The notes under the pieces are model-generated. The model worked only from the letters and a program-made list of their open reading frames with translations, did not search any database and was not told the DNA's origin. Both the position numbers and the translations under genes were made by a program. This document shows positions 25,429 to 34,722 of a stretch of DNA of 64,000 bases, in pieces. The DNA lies in the NCBI GenBank assembly GCA_910577105.1, contig CAJTMB010000009.1:1-64000 (forward strand), written 5' to 3'. This DNA comes from an uncultured Lachnospiraceae bacterium. Lineage in GTDB: Bacteria; Bacillota; Clostridia; Lachnospirales; Lachnospiraceae. Each line of letters begins with the position of its first letter. The stretch's first letter is position 1.

Positions 25429-27050
25429 TTCGGATTCATGAGATAAAAATAAAAGCAGGACAAAGCAAGGATTGTCTTCGCGCGAAAGCTGCCGGTATCC
25501 TTCATATAAATGAGAATGCCATCCAAAAGCTGCATATTGTAAAACGTTCCCTTGACGCAAGGAAAAAGCCCGAGTTGTTTTACAGCTACATAGTGGACAT
25601 AGAAGCGGCAGGCGAAGAAAAAATAGTAAAGCGCTGTAAAAATGCTTCCAGACATAAAGTCCTGTGCATCCGGGAGCATCCTTACCGGTTCCCGTTTTGC
25701 CGGGGTACAGAACCGGTTATGCGTCCTGTCATCGTTGGTATGGGGCCGGCAGGACTTTTCTGTGGTTATTTTCTTGCACTGGCAGGTTTTGCCCCCCTGA
25801 TTCTGGAGCGGGGAAAGGATATAGATGAAAGGCAGAAAGACGTGGAAACATTTTGGGAAACCGGGGTGCTTAATCCGGATTCCAATGTGCAGTTCGGGGA
25901 AGGCGGCGCAGGTACATTTTCGGATGGAAAACTGAATACGCTGGTAAAGGATAAGTATGGCAGAAACAAAGAGGTGCTTAGGATTCTGGTCCATTTTGGC
26001 GCTCCCGAAAATATTCTGTATGACAGCAAACCGCATATCGGCACGGACATCCTCAGGCAGGTAGTGAAAAACATGCGCATGGAAATACAGCGCCTTGGGG
26101 GAACTGTGTGTTTTCAAAGCGAGGTCACGGACCTTTTACTTGAAAACGGCAAAATAAAAGGGGTGGTGATAAACGGCGGCGATACCGTTCATACAGACGC
26201 CGTTATCCTCGCAATCGGACACAGCGCCAGAAATACCTTTGAGATGCTTTTTGATAAAAAAGTTCCCATGGAGGCAAAGCCTTTTGCGGTAGGGCTGCGC
26301 GTGGAGCATAGCCAGAAAATGATAGATGAAAGCCAGTACGGATTAGCGGACAGAGGGGCGCTTCCGGCCGCAGCTTATAAAGTTGCAGCAAAAACAAAAG
26401 ACGGCAGGGGCGTGTATTCTTTCTGTATGTGTCCGGGAGGATATGTGGTAAATGCATCTTCAGAACCGGGACGCCTCTGCGTAAACGGCATGAGTTACAG
26501 CAACAGGAACGGACAAAATGCAAACAGCGCCGTAATTGTAACCGTAACACCCAAAGATTATGCCTCAGACCATCCTCTTGCAGGAGTTGCTTTCCAGCGC
26601 GAACTGGAAGAAAAGGCACACCGCGCCGGGAACGGTAAAGTTCCTGTGCAAACCTACCTGAGTTTTAAAAAATCCGTTCTGGAAAAGGACGGCAGGACAA
26701 ATCCTTCAGAAGGCGCAGGTTTTCACCCCGCCATAAAAGGCTCATATGCTTTTACGGATATTACGGACATCCTTCCGTCTGACCTTAATCAGGGAATTAT
26801 AGAGGGGATGGAGCAGTTTGCAAAAGAAATCCGTGGTTTTAACAGGCCGGATACCCTGCTTTGCGGGGTGGAAGCCCGTACTTCGTCTCCCGTCAGGATT
26901 CTTCGGGATGAAAACCTGCAGTCTTTTGTAGAAGGCCTGTATCCCTGTGGGGAAGGTGCCGGTTATGCGGGAGGCATTACCTCGGCGGCAATGGACGGCA
27001 TACGGGTTGCAGAGGCTTTTGCATCCGGTCACGGAAGCAATACAAATTGA
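25425..27050 (+). CDS. NAD(P)/FAD-dependent oxidoreductase, COG2509-like
   Basis: 541 residues. A small N-terminal domain (about 1-95) precedes the FAD motif PVIVGMGPAGLFCGYFLA (about 102-119). Conserved blocks include NVQFGEGGAGTFSDGKL, and a C-terminal YPCGEGAGYAGGITSAAMDG FAD-binding stretch. This family is widespread and its substrate is uncharacterised. ATG 25425 overlaps the previous stop (ATGA), so I prefer it to the open frame from 25353. The strong promoter for the next gene begins inside its stop codon. Function beyond flavin-dependent redox chemistry is unknown. Confidence 0.9.
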   Translation: MIRIHEIKIKAGQSKDCLRAKAAGILHINENAIQKLHIVKRSLDARKKPELFYSYIVDIEAAGEEKIVKRCKNASRHKVLCIREHPYRFPFCRGTEPVMRPVIVGMGPAGLFCGYFLALAGFAPLILERGKDIDERQKDVETFWETGVLNPDSNVQFGEGGAGTFSDGKLNTLVKDKYGRNKEVLRILVHFGAPENILYDSKPHIGTDILRQVVKNMRMEIQRLGGTVCFQSEVTDLLLENGKIKGVVINGGDTVHTDAVILAIGHSARNTFEMLFDKKVPMEAKPFAVGLRVEHSQKMIDESQYGLADRGALPAAAYKVAAKTKDGRGVYSFCMCPGGYVVNASSEPGRLCVNGMSYSNRNGQNANSAVIVTVTPKDYASDHPLAGVAFQRELEEKAHRAGNGKVPVQTYLSFKKSVLEKDGRTNPSEGAGFHPAIKGSYAFTDITDILPSDLNQGIIEGMEQFAKEIRGFNRPDTLLCGVEARTSSPVRILRDENLQSFVEGLYPCGEGAGYAGGITSAAMDGIRVAEAFASGHGSNTN

Positions 27051-27076
27051 CATTAATCCAAACAAATTGATATAAT
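27047..27076 (+). promoter_or_regulatory. Sigma-A promoter of the MCP gene
   Basis: TTGACA (27047-27052), an 18-base spacer, TATAAT (27071-27076). The -35 overlaps the stop codon of the FAD gene. Confidence 0.8.
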
Positions 27077-27109
27077 GTATCTGACATTATCAAAAAAAAG
27101 GAGATTGTT

Positions 27110-28678
27110 ATGAAAACAACACAAAAGGACACCGGCAGTGAAAAGCGATTGTTATCGGTATTGGATGAATATGTAAATAAAGTATACATTCTGGTATTGC
27201 TGCTGATACCAGGAGCATGTCAATGCGCAGGTCTTGCGTATACTTTTGAAAAAATAATGGGATGGCTGCCATCCGTCAATTGGATAACATTACTTATTTT
27301 TGACATTACATGCCTGATTTATCTTTTGATTGGCATCTTTTTAGTCCGTACGGGTTTTCGTGACAATCTGGTGAGAAAAGACAAATTAAAATGGGGAAAG
27401 GTTTTCATTGTAGTCGTTTTATTGATTCAGTTTAACTTTATCTTATATATGATACCGGCAACAGACTTCTGGGGATTTGCATTTTTCTTTGTGCTTCTGA
27501 CCGCCTTTTTTCTGGATTTCAAAATGGTTGCCATATCATCCCTTGAAATAGGCGTTTCCGTCATTGTTTCATGGTTTGTCTGGGGAGAGGTTCATCTTCC
27601 CGCCAAAAATGAATATTTTATGGTAAATTTTTTAGACCGTATCATATGTGTAGCCCTTGCCCTGCCTTCCATCATATTGCTCACCGTGTTTATCAGTCGT
27701 TTTCTTGTTAATGCAAAAAAAGATGAAATGCAAAAAAATAACGAACGGATACAAAAAGTGCTTTCTTCGGTAAAGGGAGTGTCTGAAAACCTGCATTCAG
27801 CCGGTAACAAACTTTTTTCCGTTTCGGAAAATGAAAGTGCGGCAGCGCAGGAGCTTTCCGCCACAAGCATACAGTTGCTTTCAGGCAGCAATTTGCTCAG
27901 TGACAAAATGGAAGAAAGCATGGCAAACTTATCTGAACTGGAACACTGGGAAGCTGTGGTTGCCGACAATGTTAACAAGGTAGAAGTATCATCAAATGCA
28001 CTGTTGGAAAAATCAAAGGACAATGAAAACTTACTGCAGGGACTGCGGACCATCAATCACGAAGTAGCCGCTTCCATGATAGCGACTACAGATGTTACGG
28101 CCAAATTGTCAGAAGCAGTAAAAGAAATAGGAATAACGCTGAATTTAATCAATGAAATATCCACCTCTACAAATCTGCTTGCACTAAACGCTTCCATTGA
28201 GGCTGCAAGGGCAGGGGAGGCAGGAAAAGGATTTGCGGTTGTGGCAAGTGAAGTCGGCAACCTGGCAAACAGTACACAAAAATCACTGGGCGAGGTAGAG
28301 AACGTCATTGAAAGAATCCAGAGCAATGTAAATGAAATAATGCTGAAAGTGGAAGAAAATTCACAAAAGCTGAACGAGCAGAACGAGCAGTTTCAAAATC
28401 TCTTCAAAAGTATGCAGGACATGGTTGAACTGCTCCATACGTCTGTGGATACGGTTAATACTATGGGGGATGCACACCACAAACAGGCGTCAGTCATTAA
28501 AAATACCGTTTCCATCAATCAGGCTATTGCCTCTGATGTCCGCAGTGAGATAGAGCAGTTTTCTTCCATCAATGCCATGGCTGAGAGCAATGCGCTGGAT
28601 GCTGCGGAAATGACCGGGCAGGCAAATCTGATAAACCAGATGGTTGATGAAATGAACGAACTGCTTAAGCTGGAGTAA
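27110..28678 (+). CDS. Methyl-accepting chemotaxis protein-like transducer
   Basis: 522 residues. Six hydrophobic segments lie in the first 205 residues ([34 protein letters not shown] and so on), with no periplasmic sensor domain and no HAMP. The cytoplasmic signalling coiled coil follows, with the hairpin tip [21 protein letters not shown] and [13 protein letters not shown]. There is no CheR-binding pentapeptide at the C-terminus. A 6-helix membrane sensor suggests detection in the membrane or of the redox state. No che or flagellar genes lie in the window, so its partners are elsewhere or absent. It has its own consensus promoter at 27047 and an AAAAGGAG RBS. Confidence 0.92.
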   Translation: MKTTQKDTGSEKRLLSVLDEYVNKVYILVLLLIPGACQCAGLAYTFEKIMGWLPSVNWITLLIFDITCLIYLLIGIFLVRTGFRDNLVRKDKLKWGKVFIVVVLLIQFNFILYMIPATDFWGFAFFFVLLTAFFLDFKMVAISSLEIGVSVIVSWFVWGEVHLPAKNEYFMVNFLDRIICVALALPSIILLTVFISRFLVNAKKDEMQKNNERIQKVLSSVKGVSENLHSAGNKLFSVSENESAAAQELSATSIQLLSGSNLLSDKMEESMANLSELEHWEAVVADNVNKVEVSSNALLEKSKDNENLLQGLRTINHEVAASMIATTDVTAKLSEAVKEIGITLNLINEISTSTNLLALNASIEAARAGEAGKGFAVVASEVGNLANSTQKSLGEVENVIERIQSNVNEIMLKVEENSQKLNEQNEQFQNLFKSMQDMVELLHTSVDTVNTMGDAHHKQASVIKNTVSINQAIASDVRSEIEQFSSINAMAESNALDAAEMTGQANLINQMVDEMNELLKLE

Positions 28679-28699
28679 TATTTACATTACAATCCGACA

Positions 28700-28728
28700 T
28701 TGACGTTTCCGGTAAGATACAGTAAAAT
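28700..28728 (+). promoter_or_regulatory. Sigma-A promoter of the proB operon
   Basis: TTGACG (28700-28705), 17-base spacer, TAAAAT (28723-28728). It ends 41 bp before the proB ATG. Confidence 0.75.
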
Positions 28729-28769
28729 AATGTACAGTGTTGCATGTTAACGGAAAAGGTAGGAAAGCC

Positions 28770-29663
28770 ATGACTGACTATAGAAAACGGATGCAGGAAA
28801 AAAAGAGAGTAGTGGTAAAAATCGGGTCTTCTTCCCTGCAGCATCCGGGTACGGGAGATTTGGATTACATAAAACTGGAAAAGCTTGTACGGGTGCTCTG
28901 TGATATCCGTAATCAGGGAAAGGATGTGGTGCTGGTAACATCAGGCGCCATTGCCGTTGGAAAAAAAGCAGTCAAGCCATATAAGGATAAGGGTGAACAG
29001 ACCTCTCAGCTCGCATACAAGCAGGCATGTGCTGCGGTGGGGCAGGCAAGGCTGATGATGACTTACCAGAAAATCTTTGCGGAATACAACCAGATTGTCG
29101 CGCAAATCCTTATGACAAAAAACACCATTGTAGATAACATGAACCGCTTCAATGCACACAATACGTTTTCCGAACTGTTAAGAATGGGAATTATCCCCAT
29201 AGTCAATGAAAATGACACTATTGCGACCTACGAAATTCATTTTAAAGAGGACAATGACACGCTGATAGGGGACAATGATACTCTGTCAGCCATTGTTGCG
29301 GCGCTGGTGGAAGCAGACATATTGATTTTGCTCTCTGACATTGACGGACTGTATACGGATGACCCCCATTGCAATCCCGATGCAAAATTTATTGAGGTTG
29401 TGGAGGAACTGAACGAAGCCTACCGGAACATGGGAAAAGCAAGCACCGGCAGCAACGTGGGAACCGGCGGCATGAACACCAAAATGGTTGCGGCACAGAT
29501 TGCCACCAGCGTGGGCGCGGACATGGTGATTGCAAACAGCAGGGACGTGAACGTGCTGCACCGCATTTTAAATGGGGAAAAGGAAGGAACCCTTTTTCTT
29601 TCCCACAGGGATGACTGCTTTAATCTTCCCGAATTTGTAGATAATTTACATAAAAACCAATAA
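28770..29663 (+). CDS. proB: Glutamate 5-kinase
   Basis: First step of proline synthesis: ATP-dependent phosphorylation of glutamate. 297 residues of amino-acid-kinase fold only; the C-terminal PUA domain of the longer E. coli type is absent. Conserved: RVVVKIGSSSLQHP (N-terminal strand), VLVTSGAIAVGK, VNENDTIA, and GTGGMNTKMVAA near the C-terminus. ATG 28770 has a weak AGGAAAG and is preferred over 28737. The second-step gene proA comes three genes later (31409), so the pathway genes are interrupted by ynzC, a signalling gene and a folate enzyme. Confidence 0.95.
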   Translation: MTDYRKRMQEKKRVVVKIGSSSLQHPGTGDLDYIKLEKLVRVLCDIRNQGKDVVLVTSGAIAVGKKAVKPYKDKGEQTSQLAYKQACAAVGQARLMMTYQKIFAEYNQIVAQILMTKNTIVDNMNRFNAHNTFSELLRMGIIPIVNENDTIATYEIHFKEDNDTLIGDNDTLSAIVAALVEADILILLSDIDGLYTDDPHCNPDAKFIEVVEELNEAYRNMGKASTGSNVGTGGMNTKMVAAQIATSVGADMVIANSRDVNVLHRILNGEKEGTLFLSHRDDCFNLPEFVDNLHKNQ

Positions 29664-29673
29664 GGAAACAATT

Positions 29674-29898
29674 ATGAATCTGGATGAAAAAATAGCACGT
29701 ATTAATGAGTTATACCATAAGTCCCAAAAAGAGGGACTAAATGCCGAAGAAAAAGAAGAACAGGCTAGACTGCGACGTGAATATGTATTGAATATCCGCG
29801 CAAACCTGAAAGGGCAGTTAGACAATATAGACATTCTCAAGGAAGATGGCACAGTGGAAAATCTGGGAGAGAAGCACCGCACAAAATCAGAACAATAG
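29674..29898 (+). CDS. DUF896 family protein (YnzC-like)
   Basis: 74 residues. KIARINELYHKSQKEGLNAEE and EQARLRREYVLNIRANLKG form the two-helix hairpin of YnzC/DUF896, and a short tail with VENLGEKHR follows. The family is common in Firmicutes; YneA/YnzC-type members are linked to SOS-response operons, but the function is not established. It lies 10 bp after proB with an AAGGAA RBS. It may share the proB transcript. Confidence 0.9.
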   Translation: MNLDEKIARINELYHKSQKEGLNAEEKEEQARLRREYVLNIRANLKGQLDNIDILKEDGTVENLGEKHRTKSEQ

Positions 29899-29929
29899 TT
29901 GGGGATACTAAAAATCGAACGAGGTAGGA

Positions 29930-30838
29930 ATGGAAAAAGTATTGGTAATAGATGACAGTAAACTGGAAGTCAAGGTGCTGGAGGATATTTTAAAAGAAGA
30001 ATATGAAGTCATCACGGCGCTGACGGGGGAGGAAGGCATAAAAAAAGCCCGGACGGAAGCGCCGGCGTTGATTTTATTGGATATTGTCATGCCCGTTATG
30101 GACGGCTTTGAAATACTGGAAATTTTAAAAGGAACGGACAGCACAAAAGAAATTCCGGTAGTTTTCCTGACTGCCCTTTCTGATGAAAGTACTGAAGAAA
30201 AGGGGTTTATGAAAGGTGCAACCGATTATATCAAGAAACCCTTTAATCCCCATATTGTACGCGCAAGGGTCCGCACCCATGTAAAGCTCTATCTGTATAT
30301 GAAGACCATAGAAACCCAGATGTCGGTGGACGGTCTGACAGGCGCCTTCAACAGAAGGGCTTTTGAGGAGCAAAAGCAGCGTCTTTGGGATAAGGCTATT
30401 ATTGAGCAGACACCCCTGTCCCTTTTTATCGTGGATATCGACTTTTTTAAGAGAGTGAACGACACCTACGGACACGGGGAAGGAGATTTTGTACTGAAAA
30501 CCACGGTCAATGAAATGCAGAAAGCACTTCTGTGGGAGCAGGCATATCTGGCACGCTATGGAGGAGAAGAATTTGCCGTACTGTTTTATGGTAAAACTGC
30601 CAAAGAAGCGGAGATGATAGCGGAAGACCTTCGGGAAAGAATCAGAAAGCTGAACATTCCCAACATACATTCCGATGTATGTCCTTTTCTGACGGTCAGC
30701 ATAGGCGGATGCACCATGATACCCAATGAGAATATAAATGTTTCCGATATAGTGGAAACTGCCGACAATATGTTATATCAGGCAAAAAACAACGGGAGAA
30801 ACCGTACCGCATGGAAATGTGAAGAAAATGGAAAGTAA
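29930..30838 (+). CDS. Response regulator with GGDEF diguanylate cyclase domain
   Basis: 302 residues. Receiver domain (1-120): acidic pocket VIDDSKLEV, phospho-acceptor Asp in LILLDIVMPVMDG, FLTALSD and the switch lysine in DYIKKPF. The GGDEF domain (about 132-300) has DGLTGAFNRRAF, DIDFFKRVNDTYGH and an intact active site RYGGEEF. The usual inhibitory I-site (RxxD just before the active loop) is absent: WEQA sits there. It should make c-di-GMP in response to phosphorylation. No histidine kinase is adjacent, so the partner kinase is unknown. It overlaps the next gene by 11 bp. Confidence 0.93.
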   Translation: MEKVLVIDDSKLEVKVLEDILKEEYEVITALTGEEGIKKARTEAPALILLDIVMPVMDGFEILEILKGTDSTKEIPVVFLTALSDESTEEKGFMKGATDYIKKPFNPHIVRARVRTHVKLYLYMKTIETQMSVDGLTGAFNRRAFEEQKQRLWDKAIIEQTPLSLFIVDIDFFKRVNDTYGHGEGDFVLKTTVNEMQKALLWEQAYLARYGGEEFAVLFYGKTAKEAEMIAEDLRERIRKLNIPNIHSDVCPFLTVSIGGCTMIPNENINVSDIVETADNMLYQAKNNGRNRTAWKCEENGK

Positions 30839-31385
30839 AAAAGAAATCAGAAAAAGGGTACTTACATACAGGAATGCACTGACAGAAACAGAACGAAAAA
30901 AGGCCGAAATTCTCCTGACGGAAAGAATCTTGGGACATCAGTGGTATTACGGGGCTTCCAATATTCTTTCTTACATAAGCCACGGGAGTGAAATAGATAC
31001 CTCTGCCATCATGGAGGACGCTTTCCGGTGCGGGAAAAGGGTGTATATTCCCAAGTCAGAGGGGAGCTTTATGGAGTTTTACCGTATCTTTGCAGGAGAA
31101 AAACTTACAGCAGGATACAAAGGAATTTTTGAGCCTTCGGACATAGAAGGACGGGAGCATTTTTTTTATAATAAAGAATCAATCGGAATGACGCTGATGC
31201 TGATGCCGGGTGTGGCATTTGACGCCGCACGCAGCCGAATCGGTTACGGCATGGGATTTTATGACAGATACCTATCAGACAAAAAAGAATTGCGTACCAT
31301 TGCAATAGGCTTTGCGTGCCAGATGGTACACAATATAGACGCAGAAGAAACAGACATCAAACCTATGCAGGTGATTTGTATGTAG
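30828..31385 (+). CDS. 5-formyltetrahydrofolate cyclo-ligase
   Basis: ATP-dependent conversion of 5-formyl-THF to 5,10-methenyl-THF. 185 residues, usual size. [21 protein letters not shown] is the typical N-terminal helix, and the substrate/nucleotide-binding region [15 protein letters not shown] (with the GMGFYDRYL signature) is complete. The GTG at 30819 is also in frame, but ATG 30828 fits the family length. It overlaps the GGDEF gene and ends 23 bp before proA. One-carbon metabolism, with no direct link to its neighbours. Confidence 0.93.
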   Translation: MESKKEIRKRVLTYRNALTETERKKAEILLTERILGHQWYYGASNILSYISHGSEIDTSAIMEDAFRCGKRVYIPKSEGSFMEFYRIFAGEKLTAGYKGIFEPSDIEGREHFFYNKESIGMTLMLMPGVAFDAARSRIGYGMGFYDRYLSDKKELRTIAIGFACQMVHNIDAEETDIKPMQVICM

Positions 31386-31408
31386 CAGCCGGGAAGCGGG
31401 AGGAAATC

Positions 31409-32653
31409 ATGGATTTGGAAAATATGGGTAAAAATGCCGTCAAGGCAAAATATGATTTGCAGGACAGGAGTACAAAGGAAAAAAATACCGCACTTTTATT
31501 AATCGCCGGCAAACTGGAAGAAAACGCCACAGATATTTTAAGTGCTAACAGAAAAGATATTCAGGCCGGGGAAGAGAACGGTATGCATCCCGGTATGCTT
31601 GACCGTCTGCGCCTGACAAAAGAACGCATTGCGGCAATGGCAGAAGGCCTCAGGCAGATTGCAGAACTTGCAGACCCTGTGGGAGAAGTTCTTGAGCGGT
31701 TTGAACGCCCCAACGGATTACAGATTGCAAAAAGGAGGGTACCCCTGGGCGTTATCGGCATTATCTATGAGTCACGCCCCAATGTCACTGTGGATGCGTT
31801 CGGATTATGCTTTAAGACAGGCAACGCCGTAATTTTAAAGGGAGGCAGCGATGCCCTGCAGTCTAACCTTGCTATTACAGGCATCATCAGAAACACATTG
31901 TCAGAAACGGGGATTTCCGCAGATGCCATCCAGCTGATTGAGAGTACGGACCGGACCATAACAGCAGAATTCATGAAAATGAATCGTTATGTAGATGTGC
32001 TGATTCCCAGGGGTGGTGCGGGCCTTATCCGCAGTGTAGTGGAAAACAGCACTATTCCCGTGATTGAGACGGGAACCGGCAACTGCCATGTGTATGTAGA
32101 TAAGGAAGCTGATTTGACTATGGCAGTCAATATCATCGTAAATGCAAAAACACAGCGGATTGGCGTGTGCAATGCCTGTGAATCCCTTGTTATCCATGAG
32201 GCAGTGCGAGAGAAATTTCTGCCAATGCTTGCGGATGCCCTGCGCAAATACCATGTGGAGATGCGGGGGGATGAAAAAGTTTGCGAAGTGATTCCGGACT
32301 GCATTCCTGCGACGGAAGAGGATTACCGGACCGAATATCTGGATTATATATTATCCCTGAAAACGGTAAGCAGCACCAAGGAAGCCATTGCCCACATCAA
32401 CAGCAACAATACCGGGCATTCCGACGCCATCATTACGGCGAATCCCCAGACAGCGGAAGCTTTCCTGAACGGAGTGGACGCCGCATGTGTCTATGTCAAC
32501 GCCTCCACCCGGTTTACCGACGGCTTTGAGTTCGGATTTGGCGCGGAAATCGGCATCAGCACCCAGAAGCTGCATGCAAGGGGACCCATGGGTCTGAAAG
32601 AACTTACCTCATACAAATATACTGTGTACGGCAAAGGACAGGTGAGAGAATAA
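31409..32653 (+). CDS. proA: Gamma-glutamyl phosphate reductase
   Basis: Second proline step: NADPH-dependent reduction of glutamyl phosphate to glutamate semialdehyde. 414 residues of ALDH-like fold. Conserved: [21 protein letters not shown], the catalytic cysteine in [14 protein letters not shown], and a C-terminal [16 protein letters not shown]. The frame is open from 31316 upstream, but GGGAGGAA precedes ATG 31409. The next gene begins directly after its stop, so they are tightly linked. Confidence 0.96.
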   Translation: MDLENMGKNAVKAKYDLQDRSTKEKNTALLLIAGKLEENATDILSANRKDIQAGEENGMHPGMLDRLRLTKERIAAMAEGLRQIAELADPVGEVLERFERPNGLQIAKRRVPLGVIGIIYESRPNVTVDAFGLCFKTGNAVILKGGSDALQSNLAITGIIRNTLSETGISADAIQLIESTDRTITAEFMKMNRYVDVLIPRGGAGLIRSVVENSTIPVIETGTGNCHVYVDKEADLTMAVNIIVNAKTQRIGVCNACESLVIHEAVREKFLPMLADALRKYHVEMRGDEKVCEVIPDCIPATEEDYRTEYLDYILSLKTVSSTKEAIAHINSNNTGHSDAIITANPQTAEAFLNGVDAACVYVNASTRFTDGFEFGFGAEIGISTQKLHARGPMGLKELTSYKYTVYGKGQVRE

Positions 32654-34594
32654 ATGAAACGAATCATGTGGCAGGCAGGTATTTTACTATTTTCCTGCCT
32701 GCTCTTTTCGGGATACGGCACACCAAAACAACCGGGAATCCTTTCTTTGATAAAGGGTGGAATTTCTGAAAGCATGGAAGGCCAGATGCAGGATGTTTGT
32801 GTCTGGCTGTCCGATTTTGGGGATAAAGCCCGTTTAACAGGCGGCACATTTATGGAATCTGCTAAAAATCTCTATCAGGAATACGCACCAGGAATGGAGG
32901 AAGCGTTAGAGACTTATCGGGAAGGACGCGGCTTTAACGTGGATTATGCAGTATATGACAGGTATTATTATTTCGATTTGTTTTATATTCCGGAAGGGTT
33001 AATTACCATATTGTCCGAAGATAACGCCTTAAAAGGGTTTTCAATGACAATCCGCTGTAACAGACATACGTCCTATTGTACCGTACCGGATAGCAGCGCA
33101 TATCTGTGCGAATATTACGAAATGGAAGGTTTTAAGTATTTTTCCTACACAGATTCGGAAAAAAACGGCATGGCTTTGTTTCCTGCTTTTATGTGCATGG
33201 AAGAAATGGAATGCCTGCGGAAAGCAAATCCTGACGAAACATACTACACTGTATATCATCAGGAAATAGGGAATCCTGATGAAGAATTTTACCGGAATTT
33301 TAAAGTAGAAATCCCGGAAAGGGAATATCTGGAGATAGACGGAGTCCTTTATCAGGTAGACAGACAGAAGGAAGCGCTTATTGCAGTGGAAAAACCTGAT
33401 GCCCTGTTACCCTCCGGCACACCTGCAAAGACAGATTTCGTATATGAAAGCTGGCTTTATAATCAAAAGGAACTTTGCCAGAACCTTCTGAATGAAACGG
33501 CCGTATCGGTGGAGGACGTAAATGCCATACTGCCGGCAGGATACGAACTTGATGATTATACTGTGGCAGATATGAACGGGGATGGTCTTTTGGACGTGCT
33601 GACGTTGATTTACCCTGTGCTTAAACAGTATGAAAACAGAAGTTCCTATGCTGACGATTCCCCATACTGTCATATTCCAAGTTATTATTATCTGGAACTT
33701 TGGATGTTTTCGGGGCAGCCGGATGGCAGTTACAAAGCGGAGCGTCTTATGGATGCCTATTCCGTCGTGGATGACGAATCTTTTACCCTTGTAGGCATAA
33801 CAGGTTTTGACGGGGGATTTTACATGGAATACTTCGTTGGGCGTTCTCCCTTTGAAACAAAATTAAAGAAATATGTTTACACAGACGGAAGTTGGAACCT
33901 GACAAAACTTTATGGAAATGATACTTACGCAAATCCCGCAGGCTTTTTTGAATATGATTTTGACATTTCATCGGCGCAAACCCTATATCCTGTTTCCGTA
34001 AAACAATATGTCAATGAAACCTATGGTTATTTATTATGCGAATTCGGATATAAAGATTACGGTTGTCTTTTTTCAGTGCCTGATGAAGATATGGCTTTTC
34101 GGATTACTGAATCAATAAAAGAAGAAATAGATAAATTGTTTGCGGCAATGGAAAAACTGGATGAATGTCATGATGTACTGCTCCAGAACGACATCATATA
34201 TATAAACAGCCGCATTGTTGTTTTGAAACTGACTTTTAGGGACGACACAGAAGAGGATGTTTCCGTTATAAGAAGCATCCCCATCACCATAGACTTACAT
34301 ACCGGGGAAGTTATCGATTACAGAGACTATATTACATCCGAAGATTTAGCCGGACTTCTTGCCTGTGAAAGTGCGGAATGTCCAAGCAGGGAACATGTAA
34401 GTATGGGACTGTATGACAAGTACAATGATTATGAAACCCTGCTGAAAGCTGAAAGTCCTTCCATGACCGTACTGATAACTCATGAAGGGCTTTGTCTGAT
34501 AAACACAGAAGAGTATTGGCCGTCTTTTTGTCTGATACCGAAAAGCCGGCTGATTGACAGTCCGCTTTCCGGGTTGTGGGATGATTGGCCTTAG
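32654..34594 (+). CDS. Large exported protein with a calcium-loop-like repeat, function unknown
   Basis: 646 residues. It begins with a lysine/arginine cap and hydrophobic stretch (MKRIMWQAGILLFSCLLFSGYG), a signal peptide with no clear lipobox. Residues about 95-200 are rich in aromatic residues. ADMNGDGLLDVL near residue 306 is an EF-hand/FG-GAP-like calcium loop. The C-terminal half has a DUF3298-like feel (LTFRDDTEEDVSV, ITIDLHTGEVIDY), but I cannot assign a family. The ATG abuts the proA stop, suggesting cotranscription with the proline gene only by position. It is intact, with normal codon use. Confidence 0.7.
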   Translation: MKRIMWQAGILLFSCLLFSGYGTPKQPGILSLIKGGISESMEGQMQDVCVWLSDFGDKARLTGGTFMESAKNLYQEYAPGMEEALETYREGRGFNVDYAVYDRYYYFDLFYIPEGLITILSEDNALKGFSMTIRCNRHTSYCTVPDSSAYLCEYYEMEGFKYFSYTDSEKNGMALFPAFMCMEEMECLRKANPDETYYTVYHQEIGNPDEEFYRNFKVEIPEREYLEIDGVLYQVDRQKEALIAVEKPDALLPSGTPAKTDFVYESWLYNQKELCQNLLNETAVSVEDVNAILPAGYELDDYTVADMNGDGLLDVLTLIYPVLKQYENRSSYADDSPYCHIPSYYYLELWMFSGQPDGSYKAERLMDAYSVVDDESFTLVGITGFDGGFYMEYFVGRSPFETKLKKYVYTDGSWNLTKLYGNDTYANPAGFFEYDFDISSAQTLYPVSVKQYVNETYGYLLCEFGYKDYGCLFSVPDEDMAFRITESIKEEIDKLFAAMEKLDECHDVLLQNDIIYINSRIVVLKLTFRDDTEEDVSVIRSIPITIDLHTGEVIDYRDYITSEDLAGLLACESAECPSREHVSMGLYDKYNDYETLLKAESPSMTVLITHEGLCLINTEEYWPSFCLIPKSRLIDSPLSGLWDDWP

Positions 34595-34620
34595 CGTGAA
34601 AAGATTGTGGAGGTTGATTA

Positions 34621-34722
34621 GTGGTAAAGCTTACCTATTCCCATCCAACGGTCAGCCAGCGGATTACAGCATTGGAAAATCATATGGAAAAGAGAGGAAA
34701 AGAAGATGTCCAGAGTAATTGA
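34621..34722 (+). pseudogene. Short GTG-start frame resembling a LysR HTH fragment
   Basis: 33 codons from GTG 34621 with GGAGG at about 34609. The encoded core [16 protein letters not shown] closely resembles the recognition-helix region of LysR regulators (typically SQPAVSRQIRALE). It ends inside the start of pepT. It could be a relic of a LysR gene or a short translated leader; nothing upstream completes the domain. Confidence 0.4.

Noticed and set aside
25128..26117. 329-codon open frame on the minus strand
   Set aside because: It covers the two FAD oxidoreductase genes, which have strong family motifs on the + strand. No start signal or domain is evident on the minus strand.
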